Below, piece after piece: positions 1 through 13,239 of a stretch of 64,000 nucleotides of DNA; within the stretch, counting starts at the first letter, position 1; each line of letters opens with the position of its first letter. The translations under genes were made by a program, and so were the position numbers. The stretch lies in NCBI GenBank assembly GCA_034509425.1, contig JAVTVJ010000068.1, positions 1,798,001-1,862,000 on the forward strand. The letters are read 5' to 3'. The notes under the pieces were generated by a model, which did no database searches, was not told the origin of the DNA, and saw nothing but the letters and a program-made list of their open reading frames with translations. The stretch is from Eopsaltria australis. Its lineage: Eukaryota > Chordata > Aves > Passeriformes > Petroicidae.

Positions 1-606
1 AAAAAATTTGGAGGAAGGGGCAGGCACCTCATGAAGAGTACAAGAATGTCATTAGGTCATGCTAAGAGAAAATTCGAAAGGTAAAAGCTCAGCTCAAACT
101 CAATCTTGCAAACTCTGTGAATGCTACTAAAAAGTATTTTTATAAATATAGTAACAAAAAAAGAAGGAATAAAGAAAATCTTCACTTTTTATTGGATGTG
201 GAGGGGAACATTGTCAGCAAGAATGAGGGAAAGGCTGAGGTACTTAATGTACTTAAGGTACTTTTGCCTCAGTCTTTAACAGAAAGACCAGCTCTCCTCA
301 GGGCAAGTAACCACTGAGCTGGGAGACAGGAATGGGGAGTATCCAGGATGAAGCAGCAATCAGTGACATTCTTGGCCACTCCTTGAGGAGTGTATTTAGT
401 GAAAGAAATTTCTTTACTGAAAGGGTTGTCAAGCATTGGAACGGGCTGCCCAAGGAAATGGCAGAATCACCATCCCAGGAAGTGTTCAGGAAATGACTGG
501 ATGTAGTACTTAGTGCTGTGGTTTAGTTGACATGGTATTTGATTAAAGGCTGGACTCAGTGATCTTTTTCAATCTTGATTATTCTGTGTTTCTATGATTC
601 TATTTT
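1..606 (+). mobile_element. CR1 LINE fragment with internal deletion
   Basis: A non-LTR retrotransposon remnant cut by the window edge. Positions 117-317 encode a degenerate piece of CR1 ORF2 from upstream of the reverse transcriptase core. From about 390 the sequence jumps to the last part of ORF2: an FFTERVVKHWN-like block, then a block resembling 'lPrEvvespS'. It then runs into the short 3' UTR and ends at about 589-602 in the CR1 terminal repeat (TTTCTATGATTCTAT). The reverse transcriptase core that should lie between the two parts is missing, so this copy is dead. Stops and frameshifts are present throughout. CR1 assignment is firm; the deletion junction (about 320-390) is approximate. 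Confidence 0.85.
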
Positions 607-3600
607 ATATTTATGTATATCAAATGAACAGCACACTCAATTAATCTATCAGGGTACCTAAGTCATGGCCTTTTGGATGATAGCTCTCAGGGAGTGAGGC
701 TGTAGTCAGGCACAGTGTGCCATTGCAATTCAGGCAATTTAAGATGCTAAGATTCCATTTCCACCTACAAAGGTTTAACATTGACTCCCTTTCAGAGGTT
801 ACCTTCCCCTCAGCTATTCTGGAATAACTGTCTATATAATTATGCCATAAATCGAGTCCCATCAAAATAATGCAGCTTAGGAAGCCTTATTAATATAAGT
901 TTATAAGGTATTGTGATTACTTGGACAGAACTAGTCTAGATGCTACTTGTGCAGGTTTTTTTGCAGATCGGAGGCCTGAGTAATCTTGGACATGTAACAA
1001 GCAATTGTCTGCACTAACTAAAATATAACCATGAGAATTTTTGATGATGGCTTTACTTTTCCTTTATTTTTTTTGAATTTTAAAACTGCAAATGCAGTAC
1101 TTATTCAGAAGGCTGTTAAGTCTTATCTAGCATCAACAAAGTGCTTTGAAATTTTCAGACGAAGTTATAAAAAGTTACAGAAAAAAAATCATGTCAAATA
1201 AATGTGAGTCAGATCAGCAAGAGCCTGCTCATGTAGAAGCATAATAACCAACCCTAGGGTTTCAGGACAATTATTTATATATAGTTTTTGAGAACAACAT
1301 CATGTCAGGGTATTGCACAGTCTAGATAGGACATGGTAAGTCTGAAATTAAAGACATTTTAGCCATCATTACTCTTACAAAACAATCCATAAGCTCAGAA
1401 ACCTTGCCATTTTATGATTTTTAGCCTGACTCCTCAGGAAAGTCAGGCTTGCACAATCAAACCTGTGATCAGTATCTGTACTTTTATAGATCTTTCTTTC
1501 CTCCCTTAACTTTGAGATATCATGACCAATATCAGTCAGGAGTCGAGATCTTTGAGGAAATTAAATATTTCATTAAAAGAGCTAGCCAGGCAAAGGAAAG
1601 AAATGTCATGCATCTATGACTAAGACACTTCTCTGTTCACCAAGCCTGAGAAATGGTCATGACCCTACCAAAATTACAGAATTATCCAGAGGAGCAACTA
1701 ATTATCAAGAGATGAACTCAGGACAAGATGAGAATCAGAAGTACACATGTTATTTGGCACCAGGTATTTCACACCTCAGCAATGAGTTGCAAATCTGCCA
1801 GCTGCACAAAAATATTCAACAGGTTATGCAAGAACACTTACCCCACTTAATAGTTTCTTCTTTTCATTTTGATACCAGAAATACATTGGGTGTGAGATCT
1901 AAAAAGCCTTCATAGTGGCACTTTAGCTTAAGACTTTCTATAGCATATTCTAGGTGTATTGTCCAGCCATGCACTACATTACTCTTCTGCTCTGCTGTAC
2001 AGATATGTGGTATGTCACTCTTCTGCTCTGCTTTACAAATTCACTAAAGCTTTTGATGAAGAGGCACTGGAGACCTTATATCCACTTCTGAGGAGACTGA
2101 CTGATGTAGACATATTAGTAGGTCTGTAGCAGCCTTCTAATTCAGGTCTCTTCATTACACTAGGCTTGAGTGACTTCTGAAAACTAAAAGAGTAGAAGGT
2201 GATCCAGAGGAGCAGCAACCTGCAATTGATCTGCAAGAGTTGAATCAGCCAGCAGCATTGCTAGAAGTCAAGCCAAGGCATGGGGAGACCTGCCTGGAGA
2301 CCTAGAGCTTTTCCTCCAGAAAGTCTTCCGATGATTCTTTTCTTTTCTTTTGTATAAATGAAATCTGAAAAACACAAGCCATAGCACAGCTGTTTTAGGT
2401 GAGATTTCATCTCTAAATATTATTTTTTAGGAGATGCAAGAGGGAAAATAATATTCTTTCTTTAAATATTTCTTTAAATCTTTTGCCTAATTTCATTACT
2501 TTGCAGAATTTATTCGCGCAAAAATAATAACATTTATTTGCTCTCTAGCAAGAAATTTTCTTCTCTGTTTCAGTAAACCATTATTTTTGTTTCAGTAACA
2601 ATTTTAATGGCTTTCTTAATAGTTGAGACATATGCTATTAGGTAGATGTCCAAATTCATCTGTTAATTTGCTTGCCTCTCTTCCTTTCACACATCATGTT
2701 GAGTCATTTTTACACACCTTGATAGCACAAAGTATTAACACAGGCTATTTTTATTAAGAAGTTGTGGAAAACTGTGTGGGATTTCTTTGGCAAAAATGCT
2801 TAGTCCAAATGTGGATGCCCTGATGGAAAGAGTAGTAACTCTGTGAAAAATTGCAGGAACACTGACAAATGAAACTTGTCACAATGCCCAAGAATTGGCA
2901 CTTGTTAACAGTGAAAGAACATGATGTCTATCACTGCATTCAACAACAAGGCTTACAAATGAATAGATTAATCATTGCTCATTTTAAAGCATTATCAAGG
3001 GTTTAATGAAATTGTCAGAACAGTGGGATGCTTAGACTAGCAGAGCCAATGATATTTCATATCCTATATTAAAGGAATTATTATAAATGGTATTTAAGGG
3101 TGATTTTGGCTACAGACAATTATTGGCACAGATGTTTTTGCTTTCCTAAGTGATCATCTCACACAGTTTCTTGCTTTTTATTAATTCATCTGAGGGCTGT
3201 ATCTAGGTAGCAGGATGCCTCATGCTTCAGCATGCTGACTTCTGCACACTAAACACATGAAATCCTGCTCAGTCAGAAACAAACAGCAGACACTAATTTG
3301 GTGTAAAATTATGTTTTTATCTGTTACATTTAATATCTTCCTCTGTACACCACATGAAACAGTCTGAAAGGATCACTGTGGGAAGGGCAATACATTTTAA
3401 AATGTCAAGACTACCTAAATTTAAGTCAGCTCCATGCCTGAAATTGTCAGGTAAATTTAAATTTACTTTTTTTTCCCATTAAGATTCTTTTTTTGTCCAA
3501 TACATATACATAGGGAATGTAAGTAGCAACATGTGTAAGGTGTATTTAGGAATTAATTTTAGAGGAGCTCCTTGTTGAGCTGCATTTATCAACTTTTGGG

Positions 3601-5370
3601 AAGAAAGAGTTAAAAGGGGAAGAATGACAATGAGGATGGTAAATTCATGCAAGTGACCATGCAGCTGGGAATGCCAAGGCTTGGAAAATAACAGTGTGGG
3701 AACCCCTCTATATTATGCCTATTGCTGTTTATTATCTGTCTGTTTTGAGAAGTAGAATTTCTGTGTAGAGATAATGTTGGTGTATTTAGAGACTTGGAGG
3801 CACTCTCATGGACATGCTTGAGTTTCCTGTTTTGGGACACAGAGAATCAAAGCTCAGACATCATAAAAAAGCACAGGGAGAACACAGCATAATGGAAAAC
3901 TACAAAATATGCTACTTAGTATTCATATACAAATTGCATTAGCACTTTCCCACATGGCATATTATTATTTAGAACATGCTGCAGTCAGACATAACAACTG
4001 TAGGGAAGAGACAGAATCACTGACAGGTACATGAAGAAAAATATTTTTGGCAGACTTTATCAAGTCTGTGTTACAGCCTCACAGCAGCAGATGAGATCAC
4101 AATGTGCTAATGTCTGCACAAGCGATGATTTCCCATCTCACTTCCCTCCTCCCAGCACCTGACCTACTTTACATCACTTTACCCCAATGGGCTGTATAAA
4201 GCACTTGAAAGCCTTCAAACTGTGGAGATCTCGTAATGCTCCAGATACAAATCCTCAGTTATTACTGTCCATCATTTATGTGTTAGAAACATCCCCGTGG
4301 CCGTTCACAGGCATAAATTATCAATCTATGTCAGGCAACTGTTTTAATACCAGAAGCACTGTACTGCTGAGGGAGTTACAGCTGTCCTGAACTATTAGTT
4401 GCAGATAAGAGTTTCAGCAAACACTTTAAGAAACTCTCTCCTCCTCTCTGGTTAGTGTTCTCTGGGCTACTACTGCCCTCTAATAGATCATATGAGATAT
4501 TTTTATTGTACAGAGAAAGGCAATAGAATTCCTCACATAAACTATCAGTATAAAAAAGATTTCTAAAAAAGAAATGTAGAAATAAACTACACTGTTCTTA
4601 AACAACTAATTTTAAGGTATTGAAGAATTGATCTGACCAAATGAATATTTATATAACCTTTCTCTCTTATTAGTATAGAATAAGTGCCTCCAAATAGAAA
4701 ATGTAAATCAGTGGGAAAAAAACAAGGATTGAGAAAAACTTTGGAAAATTATGTGTGCCTTTTAGGAAGCTGAGTGTGGCAGATGATATAAATGCATAAT
4801 TATAAACAACTATCTTCACAAAAATGTTGTGAAATGGTTAAGATATTGCGCACAGGATAGGTTCAGAAAAAAAAACCAAATTAAAAACCCATCAAATGAA
4901 TAGTTATTATCTGCATTATGTTCCCTCCACTGCTTTACCCACAGGCATTGTACCATTATTGCAGTTATTGTATATCACAAATTACAGACCGTCTCCAATA
5001 TTTGCTACCATAGAATTACAGCCTCAGGGAGTGCCAAGTTTTCTGCCATCAGCATTCAGGACACTACTTTTGCGAGGATAACAAGAGAAATCAAAGCAGG
5101 CAATCAACAATGTGGAAAAACTGCAAAGAATTATAGCTTATAATATTCTCCTTCCAAGCTATTAGAAAATCCAAGACTATACTTACATGCTGTGCAGCCC
5201 CAGGTTCCTAAGAGAGCAGAGCCTGCAGCAGAGCAGCGCACCTGGGGGTGCACACACAAGTGCACGTGGTGGGTGTGCCTGGGGCTCACTCTGCATTCTA
5301 AATCTTCATGGCCAAGGTAGACAGTCATCAATCGAGAGCTGTAAATCTTTATTTCAGATACCAACACAGT

Positions 5371-5399
5371 CTTTTTTTTTTATTTTTTTTCTTTTTTTT
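5371..5399 (+). repeat. T-rich low-complexity tract
   Basis: Runs of T interrupted by single A and C bases. It could be a degenerate poly(A) tail on the minus strand, but no element body is recognisable next to it. Confidence 0.7.
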
Positions 5400-7298
5400 G
5401 TGGGGTGGGTGAAATGTGACCAACAGCTCTTACAGAGATTGAAGTGCAACAGGCGACTTAGTCCTTTGAGAGGCCTTGGAAACCCAGGGCAGTAACTGGC
5501 CCTGAGTAAGACTGGCTTTTCAGTGGTGTTCTTCTGGAAAATACTTCCTGACTTTCTTTGCATGTACTGAATTTTGGGGAAGAGAATGAAGACCTCCTAA
5601 AAATGTACAGCTTCAGGCCAATGGCTGTGTAGAAGATGAAGTACACAGTCCTATGTATGAATTTCTGAACACACAGACAGAGGGAAGGGAAGGGAAGCTT
5701 TGGATAGTAAACAGAAAACTATTTTGGCTTACCAGCTAAAAACCTGGGGAAGGCTAGAGAAAAAGGGCTATTTTACCTAATGCCTTTATGCATCAAAATT
5801 TATTATTTCATCCAGCAGAGGTCATTTGAGAGTGTATCTAGAGAGTGAAGCAGATTTCTACTTTGATGCAGAGTATGTTATCCTATGAAACAAAAGAAAA
5901 GAAGTCCAGGAAGTAGGAGAGAGTGAGGAGTAAGGTATTATGCAGAGATAGGTACATAGTACTAGAAACCTGTTCCGGAGTTAGGATTAGCCTTTGGTTT
6001 TATCCTTTACTACTTTTCCTGAAGAAGATTTCATTAGAAAAGTAAATAGTACAATTCTATACTTCAAGTCAATAAAAAAATCTCTATTTTTTGATGTGTT
6101 AAGTCTAAAAATTGTTGTGACAGACAGAGTGGATTTTTGCCTCCCCCAGAAATGATGAGAATAATTTATTTTTAATTATTGCTGCTACTGTCACAGGCTA
6201 TGCTATTAAGAAATAGCTATTCTGGATAGTGGAATGGAAACAAGAAATATTCCCTCTCTGAGGTAATGGCTGCTATTAAACCTAAAACCCCAGAGAAAAG
6301 TAAAGGTCTAGGAAGATAAAGTAATATGATCACTTTGTCTCTCTGAATGACTTAGGACTGACTTTCTTGTTTTCAAACAAGCCTTGATTTTTTTACAATA
6401 CCTACCACATTACTATGCTTTGGACAAATGCATACCTTTCTGTCCAAGCCTCTGGCTCTTAATTTATGTCTCCTTACATCCCATGAGAGGGAGTCAAGTG
6501 CCTTAAGTTAGCTACAGGTGTCTATTCATGACTGACTAAGTATTACACAGATTTATCTTGCCAGTCCACTCCTCCCTTTATTCCCAAAGCTCACTTAATG
6601 TTTAAATGCATCAGTAAAATCACAGTGCAAGATTTTATATACTGCTTATGGAGAGGACTTGGCTTCTGAAGTGCAGATATACAGGAGTACTGATCACCTG
6701 TAAGCTATCAATTAAAACTCTTCAAAAGGAACATAGTGATTTGAATTTCTGACACTTAAGGTTCACACTCAACAAAGAGGGTTTTAAAATTAACAGGCAA
6801 CTGCATCTTTATGAAGTTTCTGATGTACAATAGTGTTTTGATTAATTTGTCAGGCTTCAGAGGGAATGATTCTTTTCCTGGAGGTTTGCCTCTTTTCTAA
6901 ATTTTCACAAAAAAACTTGATCAACCCCTGCGTGATGCAAATGAAAAGCTAAACCAGCCATTTTATTTCCTACATTAAAACTAATTTAGAATCAGTAGGG
7001 TCAGATCCTTATTTCATATGACAAACAATTAATGTTCATTAACAAAACACTAGGAACACAGAATGCAGTTTGATTTCTGAAGCCAATGGCTGTTTTTCCA
7101 CAAATTCCTACGCAGCACAATTTTTACTGCTACTCTAGTGAATGTTGAATGACTCCCTGAACATTGTGACACAGTTTCACAGTATGTTACAGCATGGGGT
7201 GTTGGGCAGAAGTCCACCTGCATGGCCCACTTGTTCCTGCAAGACCAAATGACTTGGCAGGAGGAAAGACTGAACTGTCTTTGATTTGCAAATTAGTA

Positions 7299-7326
7299 TA
7301 TAGTGCCCCTGATATAGTGCCCCTGA
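7299..7326 (+). repeat. 14-bp perfect tandem pair
   Basis: The unit TATAGTGCCCCTGA occurs twice with no gap and no mismatch. It is a recent local duplication. Confidence 0.85.
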
Positions 7327-8050
7327 TTGAGATTACCTGGAATGCTGACAATTCCAACTCATTTCTTGATCAGAACTTCTTTTCAGATTTCATCTGTGAT
7401 AAGCAACTTCTGTGCTGTGTTCCAAGCCCTCCTTTCTGAAGGCAATTTTGGTATCTCCTTGTTGTAAATTTAATATTGGTAAACAATTTTCTCACTGGGA
7501 AGCAAAAGCTGAAGTGGCACTGCTCCAAAATTATGTTACATCAAAGGGATAAGATACTCAAGTACAGTCATAAGCAAGGTGGAAAACTTTTCTGAAGCAG
7601 AGGAACAGAAGTCTTTCTGACATTCTCGATTTAAGTTCATATTTATGGAGTTTCATAATCTTATGGTGAATAAAAATCCAGACATCATGCTCTTATACTA
7701 CATTTTTTATGGGGATGTAATCCTGGCCTCAAGGGAGCAGTAAACACTGCATTTTCTGTGTTTGCATAGGAGCACTTCAAACTTTTGTTCTTTGATCCTA
7801 ACAGCTAGAGTAGCAGATGCCATTTTTGATCAGTGGAGTCATGCGACAGGAGGCCATCATGCCTTTCTACTCTAGAACTGGCAATAAAACTAAGAATCAA
7901 GGGAGCAGGTCTTCTACCTCTGGTGCCCATGCACTGAATAACGATGATTGCAATCCAAAACTAACTACTGATGCCTAAAGGATTTTTCTGCTTTTCTTCT
8001 GAATACTTCTTACACTGTTCCCTATATTCACAAGTATTAGCATGCACACT

Positions 8051-8421
8051 TGTGATGCTTTAGGTGATAGTCTAGCCCGGTTTCATGGTGTTTAGTAGGC
8101 CAGTAGACTAAACACCCCTGAAGCCACATAGAGTTAGAAGACCAAACACCCTGTTTTCGTGGGCCCTCAAGGTCACCTAGTAGGACAGATTTCGTAAACT
8201 AGAAGTTAGGCCACCCAGGCCCCTTATTGGGCCCTCCTGGTAGATATGATAATGTGTAGAGTCTTTAATTGTATACTGGATTGGGGGGAAGGGGCTTTTG
8301 CGATGCGTTCTACCTGGACGGCAGAAGCCATCGAATGGGATCCTATTAAAATACCGAGGTAAACAACCCCCAACCCTCTAACCGTGTCTGAGCCTTTAAT
8401 TCCTAAGACCAGAAGAAGGCA
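8051..8421 (+). mobile_element. solo LTR of an endogenous retrovirus
   Basis: About 371 bp begins TGTGATGC and ends AGAAGGCA, so it has the canonical TG...CA ends, and the termini form an imperfect inverted repeat. An ATTAAA polyadenylation signal lies at 8345-8350, about 70 bp before the 3' end, as expected for U3-R-U5 in the plus orientation. Flanking ACACT (8046-8050) and TCACT (8422-8426) could be a 5-bp target site duplication with one mismatch. The element keeps nine CpGs although the surrounding DNA has almost none, which suggests a fairly young insertion. No internal retroviral sequence or second LTR is seen nearby, so it is probably a recombination-derived solo LTR. The family cannot be named from sequence alone, and a non-retroviral origin is not fully excluded. 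Confidence 0.6.
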
Positions 8422-8426
8422 TCACT

Positions 8427-10437
8427 ACTTATTTTATAGTACTTTCAACAGCTTAATGTCAAAAAACATATTGGTCCAAGAGAGTTCCTTCTCTTTTTAC
8501 TTAAAAGAAAGCAAAAATCCCCCTTAGTCTCTGTCTTTAGTCTTTATATTTGGTTTTTTTCCTAATCTTTCACTATTTGAAACTTGGCAGGTAGTAAAAC
8601 AAGGCTACTGTAAAAGTAAAATTAATTTCTTATGTATATGTAAAAAAATATGTATTTCAGATGTGGCATGTCTGAAATGGGCTGGTATGCAACTAGAAAC
8701 TATTTTTGACCTTCTGCTTGACCTGGGCAACAATTGAGCAATAAACAGTAGCCAAATTTACTTAAGCCATCCATCTTATCAACCATCTTTTAGAGAAAAA
8801 AAGAAATAGACAACCCAGAATCTTTAATAGCAGCAATAGTTTATTAGAACCAGAAAACATTTATTTTTACAAATAGGGTATCTAAAAGAAAATTACATAC
8901 TGACTTCTATAGTATTGCAGCACTCAGGTATAATAAAACTGATGAGCCCATATAATAAAATTTATGGAACTAAGGTGAATTCAATTTATTTGAATATGTT
9001 CAGTTATGTTTTTGTTTATTCTCATAGCAGATGTTTAATTTACAAACCAGGCAATTACTACAGCTCTTCCAAACAAATAAGAACAGATTAGTCAAACGTT
9101 CACATCAGTTTTTATGTTTATCATTAGTTTTATGATGCATCATGAATATTCAGTGTTAAGAAAAAACTCTCATTATGATACCTAGAATACCTTAAAATTA
9201 TGTTTTTCATCACCAAATGGTGTCTCACCCTGTTTGAAAACACTGATAATGTGTGTTAATATAAACTGAGCTTAAATGCTAATAGGGATTGCTCAAATAT
9301 CTTCCTGATGCTTTCAAATAGATTAGTTTTGTATTCACAATACTTTAGTATGGATGTGACCAACTTTGGTGTATATTTTTTGCATAAATAGAGGAATTTT
9401 GGTTTGCATTTCAGTGAGAATTCTGGAAGACTAAGTGTTTTGATTTTTTTAACAAGACAAAGCAAACCTACCAAAAAACCCTCAAACACCTCTTTGTCTC
9501 ACAAAACAAATAATTACCTAGATATTTGCCTTGAAGTTTCAGGTAAAATCAGTGCTATCCAGCTGGCCTTTGGCTTACATCATGTTTCCTGGAATATATC
9601 CTGGGGCATAAGTAGGAGATTCTATCAGCAGAGATGCCATGTTGTGTTCTGAATGCACATTGTAAACACACACTGGCTACCAACTTTTTGTCATTTGGTT
9701 TTTGTTTTGTTTTATTTCATTTTGGCTAAACTGACCGGGATGTCATAAATACTAATAGATTGTCTGTCTATCAAGGAAAGTGTGTGTAACATATGCACAT
9801 GTGTATGAGACATGTCTGAGAAAAAAGTATCCCCTTTGTCATTTTCTTTAAATGAATTGCAGTCTGCTGAGTTTTATGTTAAAACAGAAAATAAGCCTCA
9901 GTTTCTTCCCCAAATTCCTACAATATGTAAGTCACTTCAATTTTTCAAAATTTTTGCTCTTTTCATTAAATGACAAGCTAAGAGAAGGTTTTAGGGTTAA
10001 ATAAATTTATTCAGATCAATTTTTGTGGAATGGTCTCAGTAAGAACATACTTTGTAGTGCAAATGGATGAAGTGTAAAAGATTTAATTTGAAAACAAGTA
10101 TCTATTGTTGAAAGAGATTGTTATTGCAAAACATTTGTTTTTACCCACTTGACAACAACACTTTGTTGACAACACTCTGTACAAAATCAAAACAAATCAA
10201 AATAACACCTGCCTCCTGTTCCTTACTTACAGCACAAATTAAATTAGAAACTTTAGCTGCAAAACTAATTTCAGATACACTTGTGTAGCATTGTTATAAA
10301 GCTTTCAGGTCTGTAATATTATGGGATTCTTTGAATGTGAAAATTATAATTTTTGGTATTTTCTTATCTCCCAGGTTCTAAGAAGAAAGTCTATCTAATA
10401 CCTTTGTCACTTAAAAAATAGAAATAAAACAGTGCTT
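8427..10437. other. non-genic stretch, nothing recognised
   Basis: AT-rich sequence without a supportable exon, repeat family or RNA gene. Confidence 0.5.
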
Positions 10438-10630
10438 TCTTCATCAGAAGCACTGGAAAAGGCTGCCCAAGAAAGTGGTCGATACCTTCCTGGAGGTATT
10501 TAAAAGACATGTAGATGTGGGACTTAGGGACATGGTTTTGTGGTCGTCTTGGCAGTGCTCAGTTAATGGTTGGACTTGAAGGTCTTAAAGGTCTTTTCCA
10601 ACCTAAACAATTCTATAAGTTTATGATTTA
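10438..10630 (+). mobile_element. CR1 LINE 3' end
   Basis: This is a 5'-truncated CR1 copy covering the last ORF2 codons and the 3' UTR. It starts near GGAAAAGGCTGCCCAAG, runs through the typical 'gtgggacttagggacatgg' and 'ttggacttgaaggtctt' blocks, and ends in a degenerate terminal repeat (ATTCTATAAGTTTATGATT). Heavy 5' truncation is normal for this family. Confidence 0.9.
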
Positions 10631-12889
10631 CACAATGCACCTTGAGCATAACTGCACCACACAGTGTTCTTATATTGTTCCTGGAGCAAATATAGTTGGT
10701 TGAAATTATTTTCTTGTTTGAACTAAAACCTGAGGATTTCCAGGACAAAATCTCCTGCCAATTCACACTAAAACTCTCCTCCATCCTCTTCCAAAAGTTC
10801 TAACAAATATTGAGTCTCAGTTTCATAGAGAATTGCATAGCAAGGAAGGTATCTCATTAATAATATATCATGATGTTGAGCTACAGATCTGGAACATTAG
10901 ACAACGTTATGCAAATAGCCATAACATCAAAAAGGGGGAACTGTGTTGCTAAACTGGTGCACATAACTTTTGGATTTCCTCTGGAACAAAGCAAACCACT
11001 CTAATGAGAAACAATACACTGGCAATGTGATTTCAGTAAGTAGTATAGTACATTTACCTCAGAGATCATGCTTTTTGAGAGTAAGTACGTATTATACTGC
11101 ATGGGAAGAAAATATGCAGGCATACTGACAGATGTGAACATGTACAGATTTACATAAGAGCACAGACAAAAATTACAGCACAAATAATGCCAAGTCACTG
11201 TCTGAGGCTGAACTGGGAAGGATAAGCATTGAGCAGCAACTTTGTTCCACAACTCTCTGCTAATTATTCTAATACTACAACCACTCCCCTAGTTTCAACC
11301 TGTTTCCATGGTATCTGAGCCTCTGAACACTATAAACATGATCAATTACTTAGGATGTCTTAATGAAGAAAATGCAGAGGTTGCAAAGGTAAGCACTGCA
11401 GTCAAGAAATTAACAGCCAAGGTTGCTTGCACAGTTTTAACTCCTGCCCTTTATGAATATATATTATAGCCCTTTACCTGCAGATTTTTTCTTAGAGTAT
11501 TTCACATGTTCCTCCAAGTTGTATATTTTACTCTTCCGATAATGGGCTATCCATTTAAGAAGCTACTTTTGCTTAGGTATTTAAGCAATGTAACTTTGTC
11601 AGGAATGCATTATTTTAACATTTCAGCTGTTGTTTCTGGAACAAATACCATTACCAATGTAATTGTTAGCACTTTTCTTTCAATGTAGTGAGTTTGGTGC
11701 TTTTTCTGTGATTTGCTCTCAGTTTTCTTCCTCTCAAGTCTTGATATATTTCCATTAAAATACTGGACTGGGATATATTCACAGATCTTTTTTGTTTAAC
11801 TATTTATTCAAAAAAACTCTATTTAAAATGTAAGCAGCAGATTTAGCTGTGTGATCTATCAGTGTTATGGTCAGAGGTAATGCCACCTCTTTTTTCCTAC
11901 ATAATATCCATCTGCATATGCACTCAAGGAATGTGCTGTACCCTGAAGCATGTCGTTGCCAGTGAGCAAAGAGGTTACCCTCCTGCTGCAAATAAACTCT
12001 ACAGAGAGTGATCTACCAGCAAAGAAAAGAGAAAGAAAAACCACAAAACCACATTTTGATCAGTATAGAGGTTTTGTCTGTTCTCTCCAAAGGAAGGATT
12101 CTGATTTAATTTCATGTATATAGAGTTTTATCCCAAATGACTCAAATTGGTGAGATTTTTTAATTGAATAGGTCAGCTGTATGGCTAATTCTTTGGGGAA
12201 AGAGGGAAGTCTGTAAAATGCATAGGAAAAATATAATTTTCATTAAAAGAGCTTAATGAGCTGTGCAACCTCAAATTTTAAAAGTTCTTTGATTTGCACC
12301 CTGGTTCCAGCTAGTCCTCTTCACAACCAGGGGGTTGACATTGCAGCAGTAGCACTTGTTATTCTCTGGCTGCCATTCTCTGCAGGGCTTATCAGGGACA
12401 GGATGGACACACAAAGCCAGTTTCTAGGTAGCGACAGTCAGTGTAGTGCCTTAAAGTATGTGGAGTTGTAATGAATGCCATCAGCTCTTCCACAATCTCT
12501 ATTTTTTCCTCCAGAGATTAGAAAAATGATCTCATTGCTGTAGTGTTCACTGGAAGAGGTTTGCAATGATATTGCTGCTGTGGCTAGTTTTGCAGTGGTT
12601 AACTTTTCTTTGCTTGGAGATCTAAATATGGATCATGGTACTTAAAACCAGAACTGTTAAATGACTGATCAATGCAAAGGAATTTCATTACAGTATTGCT
12701 CAAGTGATGCTGAAACTGAGAAAGCCTTTTGAGAATGCTGAAAAAAATCTTAAACTATGACACAGGCTACCCCTTCCCCCAAAAAAGCACTTTGGAGAAG
12801 CTGTGTTTCATCTTTCCTATTAAAATATGTGAACAATCATAAAGCAATAGAGAAAAAGCAAACAGCCCTTTTTATGGCTCTGTGTAGCA

Positions 12890-13110
12890 AGCTCTCTGAC
12901 AAGCTGACCCCGAGCAGCTGCCAGGTATCCAGCCTGGCTGCCACCCCATCCACCTGCTCTCTGCTCTGTAGCAGGCTCCTGCTGGCTGGTTCACAAAGAA
13001 GCTTCCAGGTGTTTGCTGCCTGCTGGCCTGGCCACATGTTGGCTGCCAGTTACCAGGCTCCTGCTGTCCTGTTCACCTGCTGGCACCACGCTGCTTTCCT
13101 GATGCCCTGA
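12890..13110 (+). repeat. GC-richer patch with internal repeat
   Basis: A block rich in CTGCTGGC-type words inside AT-rich DNA. The 23-mer at 12972-12994 (CAGGCTCCTGCTGG...) recurs with a few changes at 13054-13076, so the patch contains an imperfect direct repeat of period about 82 bp. The 117-codon frame across it starts in AT-rich DNA, lacks splice support and looks like a by-product of composition. Confidence 0.5.
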
Positions 13111-13208
13111 ATCCCCTGCTGTGTGGCAGTTGGTATTCTTTCACTGTCTTCACCTTTTTATACACTTCATTTCTAAATGCATGACTGCATTTCTATATAT
13201 CTATAATG

Positions 13209-13234
<26 letters not shown>
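13209..13234 (+). repeat. (CA)13 microsatellite
   Basis: Thirteen uninterrupted CA dinucleotides, followed by TACACC. Confidence 0.97.

Positions 13235-13239
<5 letters not shown>

Larger units (their letters stand above)
607..8045. other. non-genic stretch, nothing recognised
   Basis: AT-rich single-copy-looking sequence with only short chance ORFs and no exon I could support. It includes a T-rich tract at 5371-5399 and a perfect 14-bp tandem pair (unit TATAGTGCCCCTGA) at 7299-7326. The longest open frame (1616-1915, 99 codons) has no splice or compositional support. Confidence 0.5.
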
